Translations under genes and position numbers: made by a program
The notes under the pieces: model-generated
What the model saw: the letters and a program-made list of their open reading frames with translations, nothing else
What the model was told of the DNA's origin: nothing
Databases searched by the model: none
Part shown: piece by piece, positions 1 through 12,814 of the stretch
Layout of the letters: the number at the start of each line of letters is the position of its first letter
Numbering within the stretch: position 1 is the stretch's first letter
DNA from: Hexactinellida sp. DTS-2022
Lineage: Eukaryota; Porifera; Hexactinellida
NCBI GenBank assembly: GCA_028753945.1
Contig: JAPNXP010000007.1
Coordinates: 2,294,001 to 2,358,000 of the forward strand
Reading direction: 5' to 3'
Length of the DNA stretch: 64,000 bases

Positions 1-111
1 CTTCTTAAACAGGTTTAAGGTTAACAAGTATTGTCCACAATATGAACTTCAATAAACTATTATCCTTCCATCATTCCAGATAAGTGGTCCATAAGCTGCT
101 CACGAAAAGCA

Positions 112-417
112 GATCGTACCACGGTACGTGGTATACCGATGGTATAATTAGGTATAATTAATTATACCAAATTAGGAATTGTTCGGTATAACATTCTAAA
201 ATACCATTACACATTTAATATACCTACATCTATACTACCTTAAATACTCGAAATTAAAGTGGAAAATTGTTGTATAATATTGGTCTAATCTAGGTGCAAT
301 CTAGGTAATATTAAATAAATATTAAGCAGAAGGTACTATACCGAAACTAGACACTAACTTGGTATAATTGGTTATACCTAATTATACCATCGGTATACCA
401 CGTACCGTGGATCGTAC
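112..417. mobile_element. 290 bp hAT-type MITE with 8 bp target duplication
   Basis: The element runs 120-409 and is flanked by the 8 bp duplication GATCGTAC (112-119 and 410-417). Its terminal inverted repeats (120-168 and 361-409) match at about 47 of 49 positions and begin CACGGTACGTGG. The interior has no coding capacity. An 8 bp duplication is the hAT signature, so this is probably a non-autonomous hAT derivative, although the ends do not match any other hAT in the window. Confidence 0.85.
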
Positions 418-666
418 CCTATGTCTCGAAACGTGGTATTCCAAAGTGGGTGATCCATGGGTGCTAAGAATCGACATTGATTCATTTTGAGCGTGTAGAA
501 AAATCTTTTTGGTACGGCAAGTTCCTCTCCGCAACTGTGAAAACTCCCCCAACTTTGTAGCATGGATTTACGCACTTGATCTACATGCAATATAAAATCA
601 AAAAGAAAATCTCACGAACAGACAACTTATTATCAACAGATAAATAAACATACAATAAACCTGAAC

Positions 667-1005
667 TAGTCACGTCCTATAAAGGCACCCAAAGTTACAA
701 CCTTATAACAATTAATGCTTCCAATTCTTGTTCTGTCGTATGCCCTCATTAATGTGCATGTTGTTTTATCTCTTAGAGAGTGCCAATTATGTGCAATTAA
801 GTTTATTTTCATGCTTCTCAAAAAGTCAGATGACGTCATAACTTGGCAAGATGTGATATATTTCGAGTGGAAATCCAAACCGGTCGTCGGGTGCAAAACG
901 TTGCCCTTATATGCCAAAAATCAGATTTCAAACCATCCACTTTCTTCAATCACCTCGGAATATACAAACAAATATACATATATATATATACTGTGGAGTT
1001 GCTTT
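667..1005 (+). repeat. Dispersed repeat family R1, copy 1
   Basis: This diverged, non-coding copy is related to 6835-7170 (+) and to segments at 42270-42610 and 43070-43600 (reverse orientation). Shared landmarks are AGAGAGTGC followed by AATTATGTGC, a TGACGTCATAA-like word, ATATGCC(A)AAAATCAGAT and a closing ACAAATATA plus TA microsatellite. Short open frames inside are not conserved between copies, so I do not call a gene. Confidence 0.55.
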
Positions 1006-1009
1006 ATCA

Positions 1010-2808
1010 GCAACTCGGCTATTAGAAATCAATCATGAGATACTGAGTTTAGGATGTTTGCCTTGGTACATACATCATGAATATTCCTCTGTGAATCGTC
1101 AAATTTCGAGGAAATTCTTCCCGAATTTGAAAGTGCAGACACACGATAAAATTTGAATTTGGGATATTTCAAAGTGTTCAGAGTTAAATATCTCAATGGG
1201 TGATAAATAGTCCATTTACGTTTTATTGGAAACTTAGTAAGATAGTTTTCATCCCGCCGTAAATCCGGCGCAAACTCAGTTTGAAATTAAAAAAATAATA
1301 TTCTTGGTAGTTAATTGTAATTTTATTCAGTTTTTCTGGTTTCTCTGCCGTACAATACACACAGAAAATTGCACGTAAATTTGTTCAGTCGAAGTACCAC
1401 CACGGGACACCATTACTGAATTCCATTTTGCTGGATGATTTGTTTAATTAATTCTAACATAAATTAAAGATTCAGGGATCTAGAGTTGACGTTGAAACTC
1501 AGAAATGATGTCATGCTATGCCCAAATTTTATTGTTGACTATCACATTTTAAGGGTGATTTACTATAGGGAAATAATATACTTTTTAAGCTAGCGGCAAG
1601 AGAAATATACATTTCCAGTAATTGACCATTTCAAGCAAACTGTGTGCTGTCCACGTTTTTAATCAGAATGCAAAACATATAGACCAGTTATTTTATGTTT
1701 CAACTCGTGCTTGCACAAAGTTGAAACAAATTGGAAATGATCGCATCAAGATGCAATCTATGTTGATATTTGTACAGCACAGATGGTCTAATCGTTTTTA
1801 AACTTTTGACTCGACGTTTGAAAAACAAAAATTTCAAAATCTATGGTGAAAGATTAACATCGCAATTTAAAATTTAATTTTTAATATGGATTGGGCTTGA
1901 CATCAATTATTAAAATACGTGAAGCATCATTATATCGCAAAACCGAAACTTATTTAACACATACCGAAACTCTATCTCTCAAGGTAATTTTTTACAGCAT
2001 TACCGTTAACAACATCACTTTGGACTATGTAGACAAATTTTGGATTCGTCATCGATTGAAAGTATCCAGCATTTTAGAATTCTCAACGCTACAAGCAATG
2101 GCAATTTTTCTGGTATACGTGTCAATTCTTCCAATATTCAAAACAGCGGAAATTACTTATTCAAGTTTCAAATCAACTAAAGTATCTGCAATGGAAACTC
2201 TGAGGCAAGTATACTACTTTGGAAAGTTTTCAATAAATTTGCTCGAATTGCCGAAAAAAGATTATAGTTTCGCTGGCTGTGGCAATTACAAGAAACTGAG
2301 AAAATTTGTGTGGCGATTATCACAGGCTCCGTCAGATGGAATATATTAAAGAACTTACTTATTATTAGTGCAAATAGTATTCTGGCAATCAAACTTCGCA
2401 CCGGTGGATCACAGAAGTGGAACTAATCCACTTTTTAGCATATACGAGCATGTGGATCACAAGTGGCTCTTTTCGCATTAAAGAACCTAAATTTGACAGA
2501 CGGAAATACGATATTTTCTATGATAATTAGTTTATTCCAATTAATAGGATCACTATTATATCTATGTTGAACCAGCTGGAATAATATGAATATTGCCCTA
2601 TACTGGCTATCCATTGTCAAAATGAGTTGAAATTCTTGTACAGTATTACGAAGTTTATGGTTTAGTACTTTAGATTAGTAAAAATACGTCGGTAAAAGTA
2701 CAGCAAACAGTGCTTAGGAAAAACAAAATGCTTTCGGAATAGCTGAATTGGAGATTATTAATAGCAAGTTTATACCAATTTGAATTCTCCAAAATTCAAA
2801 TGGAATAG
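1010..2808. other. A+T-rich interval, nothing recognised
   Basis: No inverted ends, RNA gene or recognisable protein was found. A 152-codon open frame at 1891-2349 (+) lacks an ATG start, matches no family I know and has the composition of random A+T-rich sequence. Confidence 0.4.
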
Positions 2809-3192
2809 ATTGTTACGTGAACTACGAAATAAAAGGACATGCCTCTGAATTAAATAAATGGACCATGGATATGTTAGAAGTGCCAAATAGCGTTCATTCA
2901 TTTATGTATAATTAATGCTGTTCGAGTATAATCTTTATAAGTAACTGTCCAAGAAATGGTTTTCATGATTTATGAGTTCAATTATTAATGAATAATACTA
3001 ATCAAAACACAAATGCATGCAATTGACAAGTTAACATTCATATTTCTACGGCAAATATGCTATCCATTAAGCTTGCATCACAACCTATACGTATAGTACT
3101 TGAATAGTTATGAATACTTGAATTTTTTAATTTGGCGATTTTCACTATTTGAAATTGCAAGTTCTCTGAGTCTTGAGTTAACATTCCGGACT

Positions 3193-5973
3193 TTATTGGC
3201 TAAGAATACAGTTTGCTGCAATTGATGTGATTTTACGGAGTATATTCCATCCTTGTTGATTACAAGATCCGCACGTATTTCTACAGCTGACACATTGTGT
3301 ATCCTCTATGTATGTAATAGCGAGTAGGATTAATATCGTTCTTGAAGGTCCTGCCAAAAACTGCTGCATCAAGCTAGAATCACCTTCTACTGTTATATAG
3401 ATCTTCAAAACAATAATAATAGCATCTATCACAATATGTGATGGCCATTTGAGGGCACCTCGGTCGATAAGCTGAATGAATTTGTAAGTATCCTTTTCAT
3501 TCACAATTTCTAGCTCTTTATCCTGTGTCAGCAAGGACGAACAAGCATTGGACTTACTAGATAGTTTGAAATACGTATGGACTGCATAACCTCCTACAAA
3601 GGCAATTGTTTGAAGCAGTGAAGTTTCCAGTGTTAGGGTCGGAAAAGATTCCATTGCTAGGAGATATGTGTCTAAATTTAATGAATTTGATGGTTCATCA
3701 GGTGGTAAGGAAAAGGATTCGATTATACCTTTTAGATTCACGTAATCCGATTCGGTTTTTTTGAGAAACACTTCAGTATGCTTGATTGTTTAATACGCCG
3801 TTCGCTTTCAAGTATTTGAGTAAAAGTGATATGATATTGTGCACCTGACATCATACGATACAACCCAAAGTGATGTTCAATCGGGTTATTCTGTAATCGT
3901 GATGTAAGTACATAATCAAAACCAGTTATGAGTGAGATGATTTATGATTTCGATCAGCTCTAGACATGAATGGGAAAAGCTAGTAAATGTCTGAGGACTT
4001 AATTTTCCATATTTACGCTCACGAGATCTCCAACGTGCAAGCTAGTTGATAATGAGCCTGAGGAAATTTAAACGTTCATGATTATAGTGAAGAGGTCTTG
4101 AAAGCTCATCATTAAGTCGTATGTGTTATGTGTCGTATTTATATTGAATATCTTCCAAACTTTTATAATAATGTCTAGAAATTCGCATGTCTTGCGGGAT
4201 TCAAAGTCTGTTCGCTTAGAGTTGTAAATTGATAGAGCTGTAAGTGTTGATGTATCAAATATTTTCAAAGCCGGTTAACATTTTGTCTTTCTAAAATAGT
4301 GGGCCAACAAGCCTTTGCTGTTAAGTGATGTGCCTGTTCGAGGACCGAAGTTTGCTAATTTTTGTAAAGTAATCGAACATCTTGGAATTGAGCAATATTT
4401 ACTTTGTGTGTGTCGTAAAAGTAGGAAAATTAACGCATTGGGTAGGCAAATGCACGCTAGTAATCTTTTAAATTGAGCCAATAGTTTCTAATTGATTTAA
4501 TTATGTCACGAAGTCGAAGATTAAAAAGAGTTTTCTTTCTGGATCATTGGGGTGAATCACGGTAGGAGATAAAGTCTTGTTATCTGTCGAAAATAATTTG
4601 AAATAAAGGCAGTGATTTCAATACTGGGCCACTATACTATAGTAGTCGGCACAGTAAAACTAACGTTAAGTGGATAGTTGTCAGTGCAGATGACTTGCAC
4701 TGTCAGACCACAACATTCTACATCACAAATAACAGATTTGACAACTGCAAATATCTCGTCAGCAGAGTTAGATGAAGATGGAATTAGGCGGACAATTTGC
4801 GACCACTTTCTGGATAAGATTGATACCATTATATCGAAAACAGTTTTAATTGGTTCATTGGAATATCCGATTATTCTTCCTCCCTTATAAGCAACGGTGG
4901 ACTTGACATGTATCTCGTCCATTTGTAAAATTATATTGCGGTCTCTGAAGTCGCTTGCTTAAGAAATGCTAGAAAATCGCTTTCTAAACCAAAGTTTGAA
5001 TAGAGTTTCTGTAGGGTTCTTGGATGCGGTAATGATATACATCCTAGAGATTGTAAATATATGTAGCACGCTGGAGATATGAGATGAGCTTTTAATGCCA
5101 TAACTTGGGTAATAACATTATATCTCTTCCTCTTCTTATCGACAAGAAAATTATTTAATTGGCATTCAATAAATTGAAGTTGAGATAATTTATGAGAATT
5201 TTCGGGATCATCGTCATTAATTAAGTCTGGAAATTGCGTGTATAATGCACTAATAAATAGAGTAATTTGATTTGAAGCTTGTTTAATGTGATATTCAAAT
5301 GAGTTCAGGTTACTAGATATGGTGTCTGGTGTACGTACTTCTGAATTTCGTTCAAAAATGTTTCTACTTGTCGGGTATCTGATAAGAAGTTGAGTGCAAG
5401 AGGAACAGCGATATTATCACGAAATGCCAAGACTCTTAGGTCTGATAGATGTGAATAGTATCGAGCACAGAATGCCAAACGATCCAATTATCAGGTAAGT
5501 TAAGCGATGATATCTTCGAAATTAGCTTTTGGAAATCGTCAACTCTAAACCATAAATCCTCCCGTTTTTGTTGCTTGAGGCTTAGTTGGAGAGCTTGTGC
5601 AAATTGTTGTCCTTCTTTTGAGTCTCGTGTAAGCCGAGTGGGTCTGTCCAGAGACGCTGTCGAAAGATATGGTGGGCATCCTGGTAAGAGAGAAGGCACT
5701 GCATTTGGACGAAGTTTTGGCCTTTCACGCAACTTTTCGGTGACACTTCCGTCAGCTTGCAAAATTTTGTCTACACTGACAATATATATCCTCGGGGTGA
5801 AAGTGAAGTTGGCAAACATATGCGTGTTTAAGATTTTCAATGTCCACTCGATGAAGTGCTCTTAGCCATTGATGACGTAGTTCTGGTGGGTCAGTTGGAA
5901 GTTTAAAAACTGGTGTGTATGGCTCACCACGGTAATTACCACGACTTCCAGGTGCGGAGCACTGGCTAGCATC
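3193..5973 (-). pseudogene. THAP9/P-element-type transposase, frameshifted
   Basis: Read on the minus strand, the pieces follow the order of THAP9/P transposases. An N-terminal THAP finger lies near 5970-5800, with a CSAPG start and an HFHPED-type Cys-His end. A linker follows with an AVPSLLPGCP-like motif (5700s). The LPHPRTLQKLYS motif is near 5010, the catalytic-region motif MDEIHVKSTVAYKGG at 4922-4880, and an FLIFDFV segment near 4530. Then come ARALKIF-like sequence (near 4260), SRLQNNPIEHHFG (near 3880) and a C-terminal RGALKWPS segment in a 192-codon open frame, 3193-3771. Frames change repeatedly (for example at an A7 run near 3760), and a 57 bp insertion splits the gene at 4603-4659. 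The second THAP cysteine reads Ser (CSAPGS), so one zinc ligand is lost. It is inactive as it stands. The family bound the element ends and cut DNA in the nucleus. Confidence 0.85.
4603..4659. repeat. 57 bp palindromic short repeat, copy 1
   Basis: The unit runs from ATAAAGGCAGTGATTTCAAT to GTCGGCACAGTAAAA. It recurs almost unchanged at 39405-39464 and, more diverged, near 52560-52605 and 52786-52840. The 39.4 kb copy has the perfect 18 bp palindrome ACTATACTATAGTATAGT; this copy lacks two bases of it. Here it interrupts the P-like transposase reading frame, which shows that it inserted as a unit. No protein or known promoter was recognised. Confidence 0.65.
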
Positions 5974-6396
5974 AAATTACCAAGACTGGCTAAACAAGCT
6001 AGGAAACAAGCTAAAACAACCAATTAATTATTGTTGAATGAGCAGAGGAATAGAAGTAGATAAAATAAACCAATTATCTTGTAAAATAGACAAAGTAACT
6101 AGTTGAGTAAGAGAAAATAAGTTAATTCATATCAGAAGCGATGAGAAACTTAATAATGGAAAATAATGTTAAAAATATACTAAATAAAGTTGTAACGAAC
6201 AATTTCTAAAAAAATGGTTGCTTATTATTGTCGCCAAAAAATTATTATAAAACCATGACGAATTATATGGCAAGAATATTAAAGTAAATAAATTAGATTA
6301 CAATTTGTTAGCTATAACCAATGCACTTCTAACATATCTATGTTCCATTTATTTAATTCAGAGGCATGTCCTTTATTTCGTAGTTCACGATTGTTA

Positions 6397-6834
6397 TTAT
6401 ATTACTAGTTGTTGAGTTAACATGATGTCTACCTCGGGATAATTAAGAAATCAAATCAATTCCTAGCGTTGTATTTCATCTGTCCAGACATTTTATTCCC
6501 GAAAAATTTTAATTGGCGAAAATGAGAGTTAGGTAAAATAAATAAATTCATAACATCTTACTGGGACGTAACACTCCTCTGGAATGTCTCCAGTTGAAAG
6601 TGGTTCCAAAGATGGACCCTCAAGTATAATATGGTTACAGCAAATTAATATTGCTCCGATCATGTCGGGAACCGTGAGGTACGCCTGTGTCTTAGCTTTC
6701 AAAATAGTGGAAGATTGAAATTTTGAATAGTTTATTGGGCCAACATACGTATAAGTATTATAAGTAAAGATAACCAATATTAATTTAATGACATAAAATA
6801 TTTAGCGTCATGTGGCTTAAAACAATAAAATTTA
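6397..6834. other. A+T-rich interval, nothing recognised
   Basis: It lies between the P-like element and repeat R1 copy 2. I see no inverted ends and no open frame with family resemblance. Confidence 0.4.
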
Positions 6835-7170
6835 ACAATGTGAAATCACTGATTATGTCATCATGCGGAAATGAAAAGGATGTTGATAATCTGGTGTGAG
6901 CAACTTGTCCGCATCTTTAATGTACATGTTTTAATAAATTTTCAGAATTTTATCTAATAGAGAGTGCGAATTATGTGCGATTAAGTGAATTTTAAGATTG
7001 TGTCAATGACATCATAATTTAATAAGTGAGAAATCTTGACTCGAAACCTAAACATGTTGTCGGGCGCCAAAGGTTAATCCTATATGCCAAAATCAGATGT
7101 GTAAACCAGCCAGTTTCTTCAAACAATTCGGAAGATACAAACAAATATATGTATATATATATATACAGCA
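6835..7170 (+). repeat. Dispersed repeat family R1, copy 2
   Basis: It matches copy 1 (667-1005) in the same orientation and the reverse complement of 43070-43475. Landmarks are GTGAAATCACTGATTATGTC at the start, TAATAGAGAGTGCGAATTAT in the middle and a TATATG/TA microsatellite at the end. It is non-coding. Confidence 0.6.
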
Positions 7171-7900
7171 TTATGTTTTAATAGTATATATAACACACAA
7201 TATTGTCAGCGTAATTTATATTTTAATCAAATTAAATATGTTCTGATGTAAAGTAAATGCTATCTTATAATTTAACAATGTTCCGCAAACGCAAAAAGAA
7301 ACAATGTAGATTGATATACTGATTGAGACATCCTGTGAATTGACTCTTTTCATCATGTTCCTAAATAAAATTAGATTTATTAATAATATAATTGGAATTG
7401 ACACAGGTGCCGACAGGATTTACTTCTGGAGGAATCATGTTATAGTGGTAGAGTGATTGTGCCTCGAAAAGAAAATACCATCAGTACACATTTAATTTCA
7501 GAATTTTTAGATGTCATATTCTCTATAAGCGTGTTAAATCATCCCATGAAAAGTGCTTTGGATTTTAGAAATAATTTGGTCTGTTGGAAGATTCCTGATT
7601 ACCCCAAATGTTTCCGCGTTATTTGAGTTTAATGGTCAATAGTTGTATATTTTATAAGTAATCATTTACACATATACTACATATAGAATTGACTAGGAAC
7701 ACCAGCTTTGTGACAAATTCTCGCAGTTTTGAACCAATAGTAAATTAAATTGGCAGAATTTATTATGTCATTGTTATATAATATAAATTAATTTAATTGC
7801 GAAAATAATGATACGAACCCTACGGAACCGTCAAAGATTTTCGCCCTACACGGAATTCGTTTTAAACAATATTTGTATTTATATGGTTTTGAAGGTAATT
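7171..7900. other. A+T-rich interval, nothing recognised
   Basis: Only short unrelated open frames (up to about 60 codons) and simple A/T runs are present. No RNA gene or inverted ends were seen. Confidence 0.35.
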
Positions 7901-7906
7901 GACTTA

Positions 7907-7966
7907 GTGTTCGTATTAACCGGAATTTAGCATTAACCATGTTCGTAGTAACGAGGTTCTAGTATA
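7907..7966 (-). repeat. pogo/Tigger-like terminal fragment
   Basis: Read on the minus strand it begins TAGAACCTCGTTACTACGAA and continues with further TACGAA words. The same wording occurs at 34664-34775 and 55938-56095. CAGTAGAACCTCGTTAGTAC-type ends are common in pogo/Tigger elements. Only an end-like fragment remains, and no transposase is nearby. Confidence 0.5.
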
Positions 7967-8445
7967 GTTTGTAATATTGGTCCTTAATTAGAAGGTATTC
8001 AATCATGAGTTGATAACATTGGTTGTAATAGTTGGCAGTTATCAATCAATTTTAATACATAAATATGGATTGATTCAATTAACAACTTTAACTAGTCCAT
8101 TAGATTTTATGAATCTCGCGAGAAACATGACATTTACCGCGACAAGTCTCTGATAAGAAAAATCGTAGAACAGTTGAATTTTCAAACATTCAGAATTTAA
8201 CCTCACAACAAGCAGTAATGCGGCTGTGTGTAGTAGCAAGTAAAACGTGCTATTATCATAAATATATAAATAAATTGGATGAAATATCCCATATGCTTGA
8301 ATTCCACAGTGTTCATTAGCCAGTGTAAGTGGGACATGGCTATTCGACACGTCCCCCAAATCACAACTATTGAAGGATAATTTTATGAGATCGAGTGACC
8401 CCTTGTTTTTCTCGGCTATGCTTACTGAATACGAATTAGCTAATA

Positions 8446-8616
8446 TACAGGCAAACCTCCCAAAGCGGCACCTCCGAGAAGCGGCACAAAATCATACTCC
8501 CGATGGGTGCCGCTTTTGGAGTTTTACCCTACGAGTAACCTCCCAAAGCGGCAAACTCCGAGAAGCGGCACAAAATCATTCTCCCGATGGGTGCCGCTTG
8601 GGGAGGTTTAGCTGTA
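8446..8616. mobile_element. mariner-type MITE (CCTCCCAAAGCGGCA family), copy 1
   Basis: The element runs 8448-8614 with a TA at each side. Both ends read CAGgTAAACCTCCC-like and the word AAGCGGCA recurs. Inside, a module of AGAAGCGGCACAAAATCAT plus CTCCCGATGGGTGCCGCTT occurs twice, so the unit is a dimer. The second copy is 26564-26747. A TA duplication and CAG ends fit Tc1/mariner-type transposition. Confidence 0.75.
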
Positions 8617-9539
8617 TACACTCTAACGGTTTATTTTGGAAATACTATAGTTTACTGCTGGAGGTATGGTAAATTCTTGAATGGAAATAAATAATAAAAC
8701 TGGCTATATTTTGTATTGTGTTTTCCCATGTTGTCTTTAATTAGCGCGCGAGCCAAGAAATCTCCTGTGTGTGAGAATTAGGTAGAAGGATACGCGAGAG
8801 TGGTCATTGGTGAGAAAGGAGCAGAAAGCATCAACATGGAAAGTATTGAGAGAGGTGACACCATCGTGGTAATTGCGAACACAGGCGTTCACAAGTTTTG
8901 TCGGAAAATTATTACTCTTATGGGGATCTCACATGGGGGTGACGAAGCAAAAAGAATTGACCCATAATCGTTTTATTCGCCCACTTTAAATATATAATTA
9001 TCACAATTTTGATGTCAATTGACTGATATTTTAAATTTTTATAGTCAAAGTGCTAAATTTAGGTCTATTACCGAGATTTACATGGAGACATACTGCATAG
9101 CCAGTTAAAAGGTTATTGCATCTATATAGGATAAGATATGCTTCAAAAACCTTAAAAGAATAGCTAAATAATGGACCTCCCATGGTGACAAATGACGTAA
9201 GAATCTTCAAAAGGTTATTACATTAAAAGTATAGTCCTGATTGAGTTGAAATTTTCAGTGTAGCTACTGCTTATTGTATACTGTTCAAAAATACTCTAAT
9301 CTCAATTTATGAAATGTTCAGAGAGGGCCTTAATTTTTCAAAATGAATGCCGGAGGCCCTTTAAATTGGTCGCTATAAATAAGTTTGCCCAAACTTTCCA
9401 GAGCGGAATGGGAGCTTAAATCGCGAGTATATCCTAAAGTATCAGAATCAGGAATAAAACTTAACTAGCCAGAGGTTGGTCACGGAATCATAATTTTTGA
9501 CCACACTATACATAATCAGAAAGCCAATCTAAGATCACC
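8617..9539. other. Unique-looking interval, nothing recognised
   Basis: No open frame with family resemblance, inverted ends or RNA gene was found. Repeat-like wording is absent, so this may be ordinary intergenic DNA. Confidence 0.3.
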
Positions 9540-10017
9540 AAAACAATTAAGAAGAAGTGCACGTGTTTCCACAGGACCATATGATAGTATGATACACTGT
9601 CTGTTCTGTGCAAATGAAGTAGTGAAGCGCACTATTAGTGCGAATTATAATATGACTACTTTAGCTATGTCAAAACTGATTCATTCGTGCAGTCGATTTT
9701 GTCACATTGCAAATAATTAAATGATGAATGGGGCTCTACTGTGCGAGGGCGAATCGAGTACTTTGGGAGACACAAGCACGCTTTTGATAGTTTGTACCAT
9801 CGTTCATGTGACATACATTTTCGAACAACCCGGGATATTCCTATACAGCACAAAGCAGACAACCTTATTTACAAGAAACAAAGGAAGATTGGGAGGCCAA
9901 AGGACAGTGACCAAGATCAAGAATTCCGAAGAATGTGCTCCTTATTTGAGGAAAATGATGAAGAACATTGGCAATCACCTGTCTTGCGAGTAAGATGAAG
10001 GAGTATCTGAAGCAGAG

Positions 10018-10435
10018 TGGACCATGGGTCAACATTGTTGACCCATGACCCATCTGACCCATGACCCATTGACCCATTGACCCATTGACCCATTGACCCA
10101 TTGACCCATTGAACCATGACCAATTGACCCATTGAACCATGACCCATCAAGTAACGCTTTGACCCATCGTGTTACCCATTGACCTTTAAAATAGCTATTT
10201 TTTAATACTAAATATTATGTAACACAATGCTACTTACAATATATGTATGATGCTTGTCAATCAATTAATTTTGGTAGACTTCTAATACCAAAGGAATACC
10301 CTGTAATGTTACTGGGTTAATCTACTTCGTACTATAACTGGAGGAACATCGAAATTCCAAATGGGTCATGGGTCGTGGATGACAGAGACGAGACCCATGA
10401 CCCATCTGACCCATGACCCATCGACCCATGGTCCA
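10018..10435. mobile_element. 418 bp insertion carrying a GACCCATT minisatellite
   Basis: The insert starts TGGACCATGGGTC and ends GACCCATGGTCCA, an exact 13 bp inverted end pair. It lies within the reading frame of the surrounding gene. Beside the left end, about ten GACCCATT-type 8 bp units run from 10040 to 10185; a few GACCCAT words recur before the right end. I see no target duplication. Open frames on both strands over this array are simple translations of the repeat. Confidence 0.6.
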
Positions 10436-12814
10436 CTTTGGTCTGAAGGAACGAGATTGTGTCGCCAATGGTCATCAGTATCTGAAGTCGAGACTATTGA
10501 AACATAATGGGGAGTCTATATTCATTGCTGAGGGTGAAGGGTTGCATGATATTGTAACATTCAGCGAGAAGACTTATCAAATCCTGAGAGAATACTTCTG
10601 CAAGCCAATAGTGGATGATGAGGAATCCCAGAAGAGACTCATCATAGAGACTGCAGCCAGACTTGTCAAGTGTGGCCTCAAGTCGAAGAACTCCCCTATT
10701 ACTGATGAGTATCCAAAAACTTCTCAACTTGAGATACAGTCAGCCTTAGAATATGTTCCAACGAGCTTGCGTTAATTTCACCAACGTATGCTTGTTGGAA
10801 AGGACACTCCCCGAAAATTAGCAAGCATTGGACATTCAATTGTCCAAGCACCACGTCTCAGGGTATTGATTGCCCCATTACAGCTTGGTTTAGCCGTCCA
10901 CATACACCATCTATTTAGGTCACGTTTTTTGGTAGATAGCCTTTCAGCAATGGGCTTTTGCTCCTCATACTCTGAGGTTCAGAGATTCGAGGAAAATGCT
11001 GCGGCTTCAGTTGCACCAGATGTGGATATGACGCTGTTGTGTGTGGCCGACAACGTATATCATAACATTGTAACCTTGGATGGAAAGGAAACATTCCACG
11101 GCATGGGGATGATGGCAGCCATAACACCAGGAAAGCAAGTCAGTCAGTCTATTTTCAGACGAAAGCTTTCGGATTTACATATAGCTGACCTAACCAAAGT
11201 CAATGTTAAAAAATACCGATTCTATCACACTTGCATCGCAGCATTAAATTCCAGCCATTGTCATTTCTTTGAAGCTGCTGATCACAGGATAGAAGCCACT
11301 GTGGGAGATGTCCTTCCGATTAAAACAATCTGCGCCGAATTGGTAGGAAATGATGCATGTTTTCCACAAGGACTGTATGCACCCAGGACAATCCTCTGTG
11401 ATCTTCTTACCAATGATTGATATGTACCCCGGGACAAGACATGTATCTTCCCAACACTTTAGTATTAGTGCAAGTATGCTTTCGAGCACAAAAGCCCAGC
11501 AATCGTTACATTCGACCAGCCGCTCTACTGGAAAGCTTCACAAATAAAACAAGAGGTACCAGATGACAGTCCAGTTTGCTACTGGGAAGCTTTCACACTT
11601 TCATGAATCTTCTTGGGGCCATAGGAACACTAATGGATGGTAGTGGAATGAAATAGATTCTCGGGGCCATTTATGGTGAGAACGCCGTATTACACATCAT
11701 GAGTGGAAAGGCAGTTCAACGGGCATTCAGTGGACATCTCCTTATAGATCAGTGTCTTACACTACAAGTTCAGACGAAGTAATCAATGACCACAGTGACC
11801 AGCCTGTATTTGAAAACCTATTGCAGGAACTAGAGAAGTTAAATGCTAAAATATTGATGGGTGAGTCTGACTTCAATTCACTAATCTAATCCGAGTGCTT
11901 AAAAGAAATGATCCTCGTGTTGTCCACCAAAAGTCCAAAACACATGAACTATCCGATCGATCTGAAACAAGCAAGCTGTGGCTAAGTTATAAGCAAATGG
12001 TAGAATTTTCACGGGTCCTGATTGAAGCAGATCGTACAGGCTCTTGGCAGATGCACCTTCATGCATTGTCGGCCTGTTTACCCATATTTGCAGCAGCTTG
12101 ACATGCAAATTATATGAAAACTGCCTACCTCTACCTCCAGACCATGAATGAACTAGAAAACGAAAACCCGTCTGTATTCCATAGGTTCTCGAATGGCTTC
12201 CACGTGATCAGGCGTATTGACCAGTATTGGACAAGGGCTCGGTTTCGATTTGGTTATCGAGCAATCTCTTATGCAGTCCATTAAAAGTATAGGGGGCTCA
12301 CTCGAGGAAGCGGAATGACCGAACATCAGCGAGCTCTCTGGATTATGTCTTCACATGTGTTAGCAAACTACAATGATGCAATGCAGGATTTACCCCCCAG
12401 ATATTCACTAACAGTGAACAAGATAGGAGGCAACAGCGTCCAGGATTAAAAGAGATCATGTAGACATGAAGAAGGTAGTAGATAAACTCCAGCCATTTTC
12501 TCCTTTCTCTGATGAAGCATCTTTACGTAACAAAATTACTGGTGTTAATGCAAACAAGGATGCTAATGTTCATAATCTGTTCACCATCGGCAAGGGCACC
12601 GTAGGGAAATGGAAGGACAAGAGGTATTTTCCCTTTTCGTATAAAAGAAAAAGTGAATGTGAAGACAATGGCAACAGCGCGAAAAATCGAAGTGACCGAG
12701 GACAGAACAATAGATCCAGCTTTGTTGTTCCAGAGGTTTCTTGTGGTATCGCAATCAGGAGACCTGTCGCTAAAAGAAGTAATGGACCATGAACTTTCGC
12801 CATACCCACCATCA

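Larger units (their letters stand above)
2809..6396 (-). mobile_element. P-element-like (THAP) DNA transposon, full length
   Basis: The complete element lies at 2816-6389. Its inverted ends, 2816-2883 and 6323-6389, differ by one indel and a few substitutions and start CGTGAACTACGAAATAAA. The 7 bp target duplication ATTGTTA is at 2809-2815 and 6390-6396. The interior encodes a degraded THAP/P-type transposase on the minus strand (next entry). Drosophila P elements duplicate 8 bp; here only 7 bp flush with the ends agree. A 57 bp palindromic repeat (4603-4659) sits inside the transposase frame, so it arrived after the element. Confidence 0.88.

Noticed and set aside
1891-2349. 152-codon open frame on the plus strand
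   Set aside because: No ATG start, no recognised motif and composition typical of random A+T-rich sequence.
9865-10150. Two overlapping minus-strand frames rich in Trp, Gly and Met
   Set aside because: They are translations of the GACCCATT minisatellite.
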